Below are positions 15,370 through 22,376 of a stretch of DNA of 41,898 bases, piece after piece. This stretch comes from Rhizobium sp. Q54 (GTDB taxonomy: Bacteria; Pseudomonadota; Alphaproteobacteria; Rhizobiales; Aestuariivirgaceae), in assembly GCA_945889445.1 (NCBI GenBank), contig CAMDBX010000029.1:1-41898 (forward strand), read 5' to 3'. The translations under genes and the position numbers were made by a program. Positions within the stretch are counted from its first letter, which is position 1. Every line of letters begins with the position of its first letter. The notes beneath the pieces were generated by a model. It ran no database searches, was not told the DNA's origin, and worked only from the letters and a program-made list of their open reading frames with translations.

Positions 15370-16671
15370 TTACTGCAGCATCGGCGAACCGAAGGTCACG
15401 CGCAGGACCTTGTTGCCGTCGCCTTCAATGCCGAAATCGGAGTCATTGAACACGATCATCTCGGTGGGGCTGATCACCGCGATGCCCTCGACCTTCTTGG
15501 GCATTCCTTCGACATCATCCGAGTCGAGGACGAGCGTCTTCACCAGCGGCTTGATGCCCTTGGCCTCGAGGTCGGCGGCGCTCAGCTGCTCAAGCGAGGG
15601 CGACGTCGCAGCGTCGTCCCAGCTCGCGTCAAGCGATGTCGCGGAGGCGAGGTCGACGGCATAGAACTTCGAGGTCTTGCCGATGCGCTCGAGGATCAGC
15701 AGCTTGTCGTTGCCGAGGAACACCATCTCGCTCATGCGCACGGCGTTCTGCTTCTGCGGCTCCTTCTTGTTGTCAGACCGGAAGGTGGTCGCATCGTCCA
15801 TCATGTAGACGTACTCGCCCAGCAGCTTGCCGGTGGCGCGGTCGAGCTTCCACAGGCGCGTATTGGCGCTCTTCTTGTAGGCATCGCTGTCCGGGTTGGC
15901 GAGCGGGTTCTGCATCAGCACATAGACTGTCGCGCCATCGGGCGAGACCGCCACATTCTCGATGCCGCGGTTCAGGTAGCGCTTGGCCATCATGGCAGGA
16001 AGCGTGCCCACGACCTCGACGTCGTCATTCTTGAAGACGCCTTCGAGGCCGGCCGGAACGTGGCGCTTCAGCACCGTGCCGTCGGCCGCTACCTCGACGA
16101 GCGAAGGAGCATACTCTTCGCCGATCAGGAAGCTGCCGTCGGGCAGGCGGGCCAGCGTTTCAGTGTCGAGGCCGTTGACGTCGATCGGCAGCAGCTTGCC
16201 ATCAACGCCATAGGCGGCCTCGCTCTTGAAGCCTTCCGCCGAGAAGGGCAGTCCGCCCACCGGCTTGCCAGACTTGGTCTTGAGCGCGATGGTCTCGGTC
16301 ACCTTGGCGGTGTTGTCGGCGCCGGTTTCGACCTTCTGGATGGTGATGTTGTATCCCGGCTGCGGGAAGTTCTTGGCCTTGTCGTCGCCGGCGCACAGGC
16401 TGTCGATGCCAAGCCCGGTCAGTTCCTCGATGCCTTCGCAGTCAAGGTTGGGGCCGCGGTCGGTGATCGTCCAGACCACGCCGGCCGGGTCCTTCGGGTC
16501 GCGGAAGGCGGCGGAGCCGATGCCGCGGTTCAGGGCAATCGTCTTGCCGCCCGGATAGACCGCTTCGCCCATCGGCATGTCGGGGATCTTGATCTCGGTG
16601 ACGGTCACGTCGCCCGCCAGGGCAGCGGTGGCCGAAAAAGCGAAGACAGTGCTGAGCAGGAAGGCGCGCAT
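15370..16671 (-). CDS. Exported phytase-like esterase-family protein
   Basis: About 433 residues with a cleavable signal peptide 'MRAFLLSTVFAFSATAALA' (cut before GDV) and then a beta-propeller-like body: 'WTITDRGPNLDCEG', 'EGFKSEAAYGVDGKLLPI', 'LPDGSFLIGEEYAPSLVEVAADG', 'GIENVAVSPDGATVYVLMQNPL' and 'EGIAVISPTEMIVFNDSDFG'. This pattern matches the 'esterase-like activity of phytase' family (PF13449), periplasmic propellers whose substrates are mostly unproven. Two cysteines in the 'DCEG...SLCAG' stretch may form a disulphide. The frame extends upstream to 16737, but AAGGAG precedes the chosen ATG and the signal peptide starts there. It ends the minus-strand run aldolase-kinase-carboxypeptidase-phytase, although a link in function is not evident. 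Confidence 0.85.
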   Translation of the reverse strand: MRAFLLSTVFAFSATAALAGDVTVTEIKIPDMPMGEAVYPGGKTIALNRGIGSAAFRDPKDPAGVVWTITDRGPNLDCEGIEELTGLGIDSLCAGDDKAKNFPQPGYNITIQKVETGADNTAKVTETIALKTKSGKPVGGLPFSAEGFKSEAAYGVDGKLLPIDVNGLDTETLARLPDGSFLIGEEYAPSLVEVAADGTVLKRHVPAGLEGVFKNDDVEVVGTLPAMMAKRYLNRGIENVAVSPDGATVYVLMQNPLANPDSDAYKKSANTRLWKLDRATGKLLGEYVYMMDDATTFRSDNKKEPQKQNAVRMSEMVFLGNDKLLILERIGKTSKFYAVDLASATSLDASWDDAATSPSLEQLSAADLEAKGIKPLVKTLVLDSDDVEGMPKKVEGIAVISPTEMIVFNDSDFGIEGDGNKVLRVTFGSPMLQ

Positions 16672-16744
16672 CGGAATCTCCTTGGTAAAAGCTGAGATTG
16701 AAGCGCGTAGGTCCGCGATCTGACAGTTGTGTGACAACCCTTTG

Positions 16745-18232
16745 TCAGCCGAGGTAGCGCGCCCTCAGATGCTGCTCGAAGTATTTCGCATTGAGCGGCT
16801 CACCTGTTGCCTGCCGCATGATTTCGGGGGTCGAGAACATCGACGCCTTCGACCAGATGTTCGCGTTGCGCCACGCGTTGATGCCTGAGAAATCGCCTTT
16901 GGCGATCTGTCCGGCAGCTCCCGGCACGCTTCGCTCCACCGCTGCCCATTGCTGGGCTGCCATCATGGCGCCCAGCGTATAGCTCGGGAAATAACCGAAT
17001 GCGCCGGACGGCCAGTGCACGTCCTGCATCGGTCCGTCCCTGAAGTTGCCGGCCGTCGAGAGGCCCAGGTATTCCTGCATCTTCGCGTCCCAGGCTTCAG
17101 GCACATCGCTGGCGGCCAGTTTCCCTGTCACCAGTTCCTGCTCCAGCTCGAAGCGCAGGATCACGTGCAGCGGGTAAGTTGCCTCGTCGGCATCGACCCT
17201 GATGAAGCCGCGCTCCACCCGGTGCACATGGGCGAGCAGGTCCTCGATGGTCACGTCATTGAGCCCGAGAATGTCGCGCGCCTTCGGCAGTGCGAATTCC
17301 CAGAACTCCGGTCGCCGCGACAGCTGCATTTCCTGGAACAGGCTCTGGCTTTCATGCATCGCCATGCCGCGCGCCTTCATCGAGGGCCAGTGAGAGAGGT
17401 CATGCGGCAGGTTCTGTTCGTAAAGCCCATGCCCGGTCTCGTGCAGCATGCCCATGAGGGAGGAGAGGAACTCGTCCGTCCGGTAGCGCGTGGTCATGCG
17501 CACGTCGGAGGGAACCCCGCCGCAGAACGGGTGGTGCGAAATGTCGAGGCGACCGTGGTGGAAATTGAAGCCCACGGCCTTCATCAACTCGAGGCCCAGC
17601 GCCTTCTGCCTTTCGATGGGGAAGGGGCCGGCGAAGGCCTTGAGCGGGAGCCTTTCCCGCCGCCTCGCCTGAGCCTCCAGCGCCTCCGGAATGAAGGTCT
17701 TGAGGAAACCCTTGAGGTCGGCGAAGACGCGGGCGATCTCGGCAGAACGGCTGCCAGGATCATACTGCTCCACCAGCGCATCATAGGGCGAGAGCTTCAG
17801 AACGTCGGCCCGGCGTGCTGCCTCTTCCTGCGCCAGAAGCACGATGTTCTCAAAGGACGGGAGAAAGTCCTTCCAGTCGTTCTTGGCCCTCAGCTGTCGC
17901 CACAGCTGCTCGCAGCGCATTGCCGCGTTCACCTGCCGCGCAACGAAGTCGGAGGACAGGCAGGTGCGGTTGATGTAGCTGCGCTTGAACTCGACCACCG
18001 CCGCCCTCTGTGCGGCGTCGAGGTCTTCCGTCTCCGCCTTGTCGATCCAGTCGGCAATGTGCGGTGCCGTTGCCATTTCATGCGCCATGGAGGCCAGCAC
18101 GCTCATCGCCTCGGCGCGCTTCTCGGCGCCTCCATCCGGCATGTTCACGGCCTCGTCCACGCCCAGCATGGCCTGGGCATGGCCCAAGGCTTCCAGGCGG
18201 CGGCAGAGATGGTCGAGTTCGGCGAATGACAT
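16745..18232 (-). CDS. M32 family metallocarboxypeptidase (carboxypeptidase Taq)
   Basis: A cytoplasmic zinc carboxypeptidase of 495 residues that removes C-terminal residues from peptides with broad specificity. The zinc site is H264-E265-T-G-H268, followed by the third ligand E294 in the family-specific 'HESQS' motif. The N-terminal 'LDHLCRRLEALGHAQAMLGVDEAVNMPDGG' and 'FCGGVPSDVRMTTRY' are also typical of M32. No signal peptide is present. GAGGAA lies before the ATG. It is on the same strand as the FGGY kinase 50 bases upstream and the phytase-like gene downstream. Confidence 0.92.
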   Translation of the reverse strand: MSFAELDHLCRRLEALGHAQAMLGVDEAVNMPDGGAEKRAEAMSVLASMAHEMATAPHIADWIDKAETEDLDAAQRAAVVEFKRSYINRTCLSSDFVARQVNAAMRCEQLWRQLRAKNDWKDFLPSFENIVLLAQEEAARRADVLKLSPYDALVEQYDPGSRSAEIARVFADLKGFLKTFIPEALEAQARRRERLPLKAFAGPFPIERQKALGLELMKAVGFNFHHGRLDISHHPFCGGVPSDVRMTTRYRTDEFLSSLMGMLHETGHGLYEQNLPHDLSHWPSMKARGMAMHESQSLFQEMQLSRRPEFWEFALPKARDILGLNDVTIEDLLAHVHRVERGFIRVDADEATYPLHVILRFELEQELVTGKLAASDVPEAWDAKMQEYLGLSTAGNFRDGPMQDVHWPSGAFGYFPSYTLGAMMAAQQWAAVERSVPGAAGQIAKGDFSGINAWRNANIWSKASMFSTPEIMRQATGEPLNAKYFEQHLRARYLG

Positions 18233-18283
18233 GGGGATTCCTCAAATCACGGAAGATGGAGATTTATGGTGCCGGGCGGCGGC

Positions 18284-19567
18284 TCACAAGCCCGCATAGG
18301 CTTCCGACCAGCGCCCGAGCGGGTCGATCACCTGCAGGCCGCGTGTGCTCAAGCGGGCTGCCGCGCCGGTTGCGGCCTCAAGCGCCAGCAGTGCCGCCCC
18401 GAGGCCGACGAGTTCCGGCTCGTCCACCACGGTGATCGGCTCGCGGAATGCCGAAGCACGCAGTTCCATCAGTGCAGTGGAACGTGCCCAGCCACCGGTG
18501 GCATAGATCGTGCCGCGCGGCACGCCTGCGCGGTCGAAGCAGCGCAGGAAGTTGCGCCCGCGCAGCGCCATCTCTTCCAGCACGCGGCGGACGCGCGAGG
18601 CCTCGTCATCGCCCTGCGGGTCGGGCGCACCCGGCAGTCGGGGCAGGGCCAGCTGCGCGCGCACCGCCTCACGGCTGAAGTGCTTGTCCAGCGTCAGCGT
18701 GAACTCGGTGACACCCACCACCGCAAGCCCCGGCCCGCACATGGCAGGGATGGTGGTCTCGAGGCTGTCGTCGATCATCGGGTGGTGAGCGCGCGTCTCG
18801 CCATAGATGGCGTTGGCCGTGCCGAGTGAGTCAATCCGCGCCTGGTCGTTCAGGCGCAGGATGGCCGAGGAGGCGATGGGGTGGTCATGCCCGCCGGCGA
18901 CGATGAGGGTGTTCGATGAAACCACGCCTGCCCCGCGCAGCCGGCCGGGTCCGGCCGTCCCCGCAATCTCGCCGGTCTTCAGCAGGCGCGGCAGCGGCGG
19001 CGCTCCGGCGAAGGCGAGGGCTTCATCGCTCCAGCGCCGGTTGACGAGGTCATAGCAGCCGGTGCGCGCGGCCAAAGTCTCGCTCATGAAAGGCTGGCCG
19101 CACCACAGCGCTGCCGGATAGTCTGCAAGTGCGATCCAGTGCCTGGCGATGCCAATCTCGGCCGCGCGATGCTGGCGCATCCACATCCACTTGCCGGCCG
19201 TCGAGTGGAAGTCGACGCGCGTGAAGTTGAAGCGCTCGCGGAAGCGCGCCACCTCGGCCAGCGCCCGCTTGTCATGCCACGCGATGACGAGGCCCAGCGA
19301 CTGCATGTTGTCACCCGCGCAGACACCATCTTCGCCCACGCCTGCCGATGAGATCGCCACCAGCGGCTCGGCTACGCCCACTTCGCGCCAACCCTCGATC
19401 ACGAGGTCTTCCAGCAGTTCCATCAGCACGGTGGCGTCGGTCGTGACGCCGAGACCGTCATTCAAATGCGGCGCTGGCACCGACTTTAACCACAGCGTGC
19501 GTCCGGCCTCGTCCGCCAGCACCACCTTGAGATTGGTGCTCCCGATATCGAGGCCGCAGACGATCAT
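18284..19567 (-). CDS. FGGY-family carbohydrate kinase
   Basis: An actin-like sugar kinase of 427 residues. The first phosphate loop is 'GLDIGSTNLKVVLADEAG' and the second domain has 'VAGGHDHPIASSAI' and 'IYATGGWARSTALMELRASAF', the ATP-binding part. The family phosphorylates pentoses, hexoses, glycerol, erythritol or the signal autoinducer-2 (LsrK); the substrate is not readable here. It begins four bases after a class I aldolase, so a kinase plus aldolase pathway (phosphorylate, then cleave) is likely. At 427 residues it is shorter than many FGGY kinases (about 490-510). Confidence 0.85.
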   Translation of the reverse strand: MIVCGLDIGSTNLKVVLADEAGRTLWLKSVPAPHLNDGLGVTTDATVLMELLEDLVIEGWREVGVAEPLVAISSAGVGEDGVCAGDNMQSLGLVIAWHDKRALAEVARFRERFNFTRVDFHSTAGKWMWMRQHRAAEIGIARHWIALADYPAALWCGQPFMSETLAARTGCYDLVNRRWSDEALAFAGAPPLPRLLKTGEIAGTAGPGRLRGAGVVSSNTLIVAGGHDHPIASSAILRLNDQARIDSLGTANAIYGETRAHHPMIDDSLETTIPAMCGPGLAVVGVTEFTLTLDKHFSREAVRAQLALPRLPGAPDPQGDDEASRVRRVLEEMALRGRNFLRCFDRAGVPRGTIYATGGWARSTALMELRASAFREPITVVDEPELVGLGAALLALEAATGAAARLSTRGLQVIDPLGRWSEAYAGL

Positions 19568-19571
19568 GCGA

Positions 19572-20336
19572 TTACCAGCGGCGCGTGAAGGCCTGGCGCG
19601 TGGCCTTGGCCATTTCGCCGATCAGCCACTTGGTCTCGTCCTCCGGCCGCTGCCACACCTTGCGGCCGACCACGACACCTTGCGCACCCGCCGCGATGGC
19701 GTCGGTCACGTCCTTCAGCGTCGACCTGGCATCACCGCTCAAGGGGCCGCCCGCAACCACTACCGGAATGTCCAGTTCGGCGCAAAGCTTCGCCGTGGCA
19801 TCCGGGCCAGGGAAGGTGATCTTGATGATGTCGGCGCCAAGGTCATAGGCAACGCGTGCGACCTCGAGTTCGGCCTCCACGATTTCAGGACTGCGCGGTG
19901 TATTGAGGAAGACTGGCTCCACCATCACCGGCATCTGCCACTTGGCGGCTTCCGACACGACCGTGCCGATGCGCTGGCAATAGAGCACCTTCTCGGCATC
20001 ATTCACGTTCCATGGCAGCAGCAGCTTCACGCAGTCCACGCCCAGGCGCACCGCATCTTCCACGCTCGCCACCAGCGTGCCAGTGCCCGTTGCGGGTGCT
20101 GATGTTGGCCAGAAGGCGTCGATCGCCAGGATGCGCGCCATCTGCGGGGCCGCCGCCATCTCGACTTCAGAGGCTTTGACGATGCCGGTCGACACCATGA
20201 AGCCCGTCACGTCCTCCTTCAGGAAGCGCTTCATCACCTGAACCGGCGCTTCCAGCTGCTTGACGCGCCCCCACACCAGCCCGTGGTCGATCGGCACCAC
20301 GAGCGCCGCCCGGTCCGGGCGGAACACACGGTTCAT
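19572..20336 (-). CDS. DeoC/FbaB/LsrF-type class I aldolase
   Basis: A TIM-barrel Schiff-base aldolase: 'ALVVPIDHGLVWG' (strand 1), 'GVDCVKLLLPWN', 'PVMVEPVFLN', 'YDLGADIIKITFPG' with the probable Schiff-base lysine, then 'PVVVAGGPLSGDARSTLKDVTDAIAAGAQGVVVGRKVWQ', the phosphate-binding end. The same architecture occurs in archaeal-type fructose-bisphosphate aldolase and in LsrF. The frame extends to 20519, but its upstream part is a palindromic repeat (20409-20453) and cannot be coding. I chose the ATG at 20336; a TTG at 20363 preceded by GGGAGA is an alternative. An FGGY kinase follows after four bases. Confidence 0.85.
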   Translation of the reverse strand: MNRVFRPDRAALVVPIDHGLVWGRVKQLEAPVQVMKRFLKEDVTGFMVSTGIVKASEVEMAAAPQMARILAIDAFWPTSAPATGTGTLVASVEDAVRLGVDCVKLLLPWNVNDAEKVLYCQRIGTVVSEAAKWQMPVMVEPVFLNTPRSPEIVEAELEVARVAYDLGADIIKITFPGPDATAKLCAELDIPVVVAGGPLSGDARSTLKDVTDAIAAGAQGVVVGRKVWQRPEDETKWLIGEMAKATRQAFTRRW

Positions 20337-20408
20337 GCGGTAGTTGGTGGAATAGCGTCCCAAGTTGGTCTCCCAAGCGATGCGGTGGAAGGAGACTACA
20401 CCCAATGT

Positions 20409-20453
20409 CCTCTCCCGCAAGGCGGGAGAGGAAGGGGACCCAACGAAGTTGGG
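20409..20453. repeat. Intergenic palindromic element (two hairpins)
   Basis: CCTCTCCCGC/GCGGGAGAGG with a three-base loop (20409-20431) is followed by CCCAAC-GAA-GTTGGG (20439-20453). This pair is a common type of intergenic repeat in Rhizobiales. It lies upstream of the aldolase start. Confidence 0.7.
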
Positions 20454-20535
20454 GGAGGTGAGGGGAAGCATATTTTGAATCAAGTATAGTGCATGTTTCT
20501 CCTCATCTCCCTGTTGCACGTTGCAACGGGGCTCT

Positions 20536-20564
20536 TCTTCTCCCGTTGAAAGAGCGGGAGAAGA
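20536..20564. repeat. Hairpin between carA and the aldolase gene
   Basis: TCTTCTCCCG/CGGGAGAAGA, a 10-bp stem with a nine-base loop, is related in sequence to the element at 20409. It lies ten bases beyond the carA stop and may end or protect the carA mRNA; there is no T-run. Confidence 0.6.
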
Positions 20565-20573
20565 CGTAAGGTG

Positions 20574-21794
20574 TCAGCGCTTCGCCTTTTCCATGTAACC
20601 CACGAAGCGCTTGAACAGGTAGTGGCTGTCCTGCGGCCCTGGCGAGGCTTCCGGGTGGTGCTGCACCGAGAACACCGGCTTGCCCTTCAGTGCGATGCCT
20701 GCGTTGGAACCGTCGAACAGCGAGATGTGCGTTTCCACGACGTTGGCCGGAAGCGAGTTACGGTCCACCGCGAAGCCGTGGTTCATGGACACGATCTCCA
20801 CCTTGTTGGTGGTGTAGTCCTTCACCGGGTGATTGGCGCCGTGGTGGCCCTGGTGCATCTTCACGGTCTTCGCACCCAGCGCGATGCCGAGCATCTGGTG
20901 GCCGAGGCAGATGCCGAAGACGGGCTTGCCTGACTGGATGAGCTTCTTGATTTCAGGCACCGCATATTCGCCCGTCGCAGCCGGATCGCCCGGGCCGTTG
21001 GACAGGAACACGCCATCGGGGTTCATGGCGAGGATGTCCTCGGCCTTGGTCGTGGAGGGAACAACGGTCACGTCGCAGCCCGCTGACGTCAGGCAACGCA
21101 GGATGTTGCGCTTCAGGCCATAGTCCACGGCCACCACCTTCCAGGGTGATGAGGTGGCGGTCTGGTAGCCGTCCTTCCAGTCCCACAGCAGCTCGTCCCA
21201 GTGCATGCGCTGGGTGAGGGAAACCTCCTTGGCGAGGTCGAGTCCGACGAGGCCGTGCCAGTCGGCGGCCATCTTCTTCAGCTTCTTGAGGTCGAACTTG
21301 CCCTTGGCATTGTGGGCGATCACGCCGTTGGGCATGCCCTTCTCGCGGATGCGCGCGGTGAGCGCGCGGGTATCGATGCCGGAGAGGCCGATGATGTTGC
21401 GGGCCTTCAGCCACTTGTCGAAGTGCTTGGCCGAGCGGTAGTTGGCGGGCTCGGTGATAGGCTCCTTGACGATGCAGCCAACGACGCCCGCGTGCGCGGC
21501 GAGGTTGGTCGTCTCGATGTCCTCGTCATTGGTCCCGACATTGCCAATATGCGGAAAGGTGAAGGTCACGATCTGGCCGGCATAGGAGGGGTCTGTCAGC
21601 ACCTCCTGGTAGCCGGTCATGGCGGTGTTGAAGCAGACTTCGCCCACCGCATCGCCCTCGGCCCCGACGCCGAAACCCTCGATCACCGTTCCATCGGCCA
21701 GTACCAGAAGGGCCGTGACGCGCGGGGCGTCCCAGTCGCCGAACTGGGGGCGTGCGGGCTTCTTGGCCTTGGCAGGCTTCTTTGGGCTAGGCAT
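20574..21794 (-). CDS. carA: Carbamoyl-phosphate synthase small subunit
   Basis: The glutamine amidotransferase subunit releases ammonia from glutamine for CarB, feeding arginine and pyrimidine synthesis. An N-terminal CarA domain ('[45 protein letters not shown]') precedes a class I GATase domain with the nucleophile C296 ('[10 protein letters not shown]') and catalytic H380/E382 ('HHPEASPGP'). The N-terminal 25 residues are Lys/Pro-rich and extra to the E. coli protein. It diverges from yqeY, with back-to-back promoter candidates between them. carB is not in the window. Confidence 0.97.
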   Translation of the reverse strand: MPSPKKPAKAKKPARPQFGDWDAPRVTALLVLADGTVIEGFGVGAEGDAVGEVCFNTAMTGYQEVLTDPSYAGQIVTFTFPHIGNVGTNDEDIETTNLAAHAGVVGCIVKEPITEPANYRSAKHFDKWLKARNIIGLSGIDTRALTARIREKGMPNGVIAHNAKGKFDLKKLKKMAADWHGLVGLDLAKEVSLTQRMHWDELLWDWKDGYQTATSSPWKVVAVDYGLKRNILRCLTSAGCDVTVVPSTTKAEDILAMNPDGVFLSNGPGDPAATGEYAVPEIKKLIQSGKPVFGICLGHQMLGIALGAKTVKMHQGHHGANHPVKDYTTNKVEIVSMNHGFAVDRNSLPANVVETHISLFDGSNAGIALKGKPVFSVQHHPEASPGPQDSHYLFKRFVGYMEKAKR

Positions 21795-21817
21795 GACGGG
21801 CTCCAGGGATTTGACGC

Positions 21818-21846
21818 TGGTTAGGGGAAGGGGGGCGGGGCGTCAA
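21818..21846 (-). promoter_or_regulatory. Candidate carA promoter
   Basis: Minus strand TTGACG, 17-base spacer, TAACCA, ending about 24 bases before the carA ATG. The -35 is five-sixths consensus. Confidence 0.5.
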
Positions 21847-21848
21847 GG

Positions 21849-21877
21849 TTGCGGTGCAGCGTTATCCGCCCTACATG
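21849..21877 (+). promoter_or_regulatory. Candidate yqeY promoter
   Basis: TTGCGG, 17-base spacer, TACATG on the plus strand, 37 bases before the ATG. Its -35 lies two bases from that of carA, so the two polymerases would compete for the same site. Confidence 0.45.
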
Positions 21878-21914
21878 ATGCCGATACCCTGCATTTTCGA
21901 GAGGAAGCGGCAAA

Positions 21915-22376
21915 ATGGCCCTGCGCGACGAAATTATGGCGGCAGTCAAGGAAGCAATGAAGTCGGGCGACAAGAAGCGTCTGGGCACGCTGCGCCTGAT
22001 GCAGGCCGCCATCAAGGACAAGGACATCAACTCCCGCACCGATGGCCATGATTCGGCGCTCACCCCCGACTCAGGCATTTCAGAGCTCTTCGCCAAGATG
22101 GTGAAGCAGCGCCAGGACTCGGTCGCTGCCTACGAGCAGGGCAACCGCCCGGAACTGGCGCAGGCGGAACGTGACGAGATCACCGTCATCCAGTCCTTCA
22201 TGCCCAAGCAGATGTCCGACGAGGAGGCCAAGGCCGCCGTGGCGGGCGTCATCGCTGCCGTCGGTGCCACCTCGGTCAAGGACATGGGCAAGGTCATGGC
22301 CGAGCTCAAGGCCAAGTTTGCCGGCCAGATGGACATGGGCAAGGCCGGCGGCATCGTGAAAGCGCTGCTGGGCTAG
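21915..22376 (+). CDS. GatB/YqeY domain protein
   Basis: This 153-residue protein is a stand-alone version of the C-terminal tRNA-interacting domain of GatB: 'ALRDEIMAAVKEAMKSGDKKRLGTLRLMQAAIKDKDIN' then 'KMVKQRQDSVAAYEQGNRPELAQAERDEITVIQSFMPKQM' and 'DMGKVMAELKAKFAGQMDMGKAGGIVKALLG'. The family is all-helical and cytoplasmic, presumed to act in tRNA or amidotransferase metabolism, with no firm role. GAGGAAG precedes the ATG. It is convergent with the AAA fusion gene; the two stop codons overlap in the tetranucleotide CTAG. In many alphaproteobacteria dnaG follows yqeY directly; here it is 7.4 kb away. Confidence 0.92.
   Translation: MALRDEIMAAVKEAMKSGDKKRLGTLRLMQAAIKDKDINSRTDGHDSALTPDSGISELFAKMVKQRQDSVAAYEQGNRPELAQAERDEITVIQSFMPKQMSDEEAKAAVAGVIAAVGATSVKDMGKVMAELKAKFAGQMDMGKAGGIVKALLG

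Noticed and set aside
15013-16695. 560-codon plus-strand frame
   Set aside because: Overlaps the ends of potC and the whole phytase-like gene on the opposite strand; both real genes have signatures and ribosome sites.
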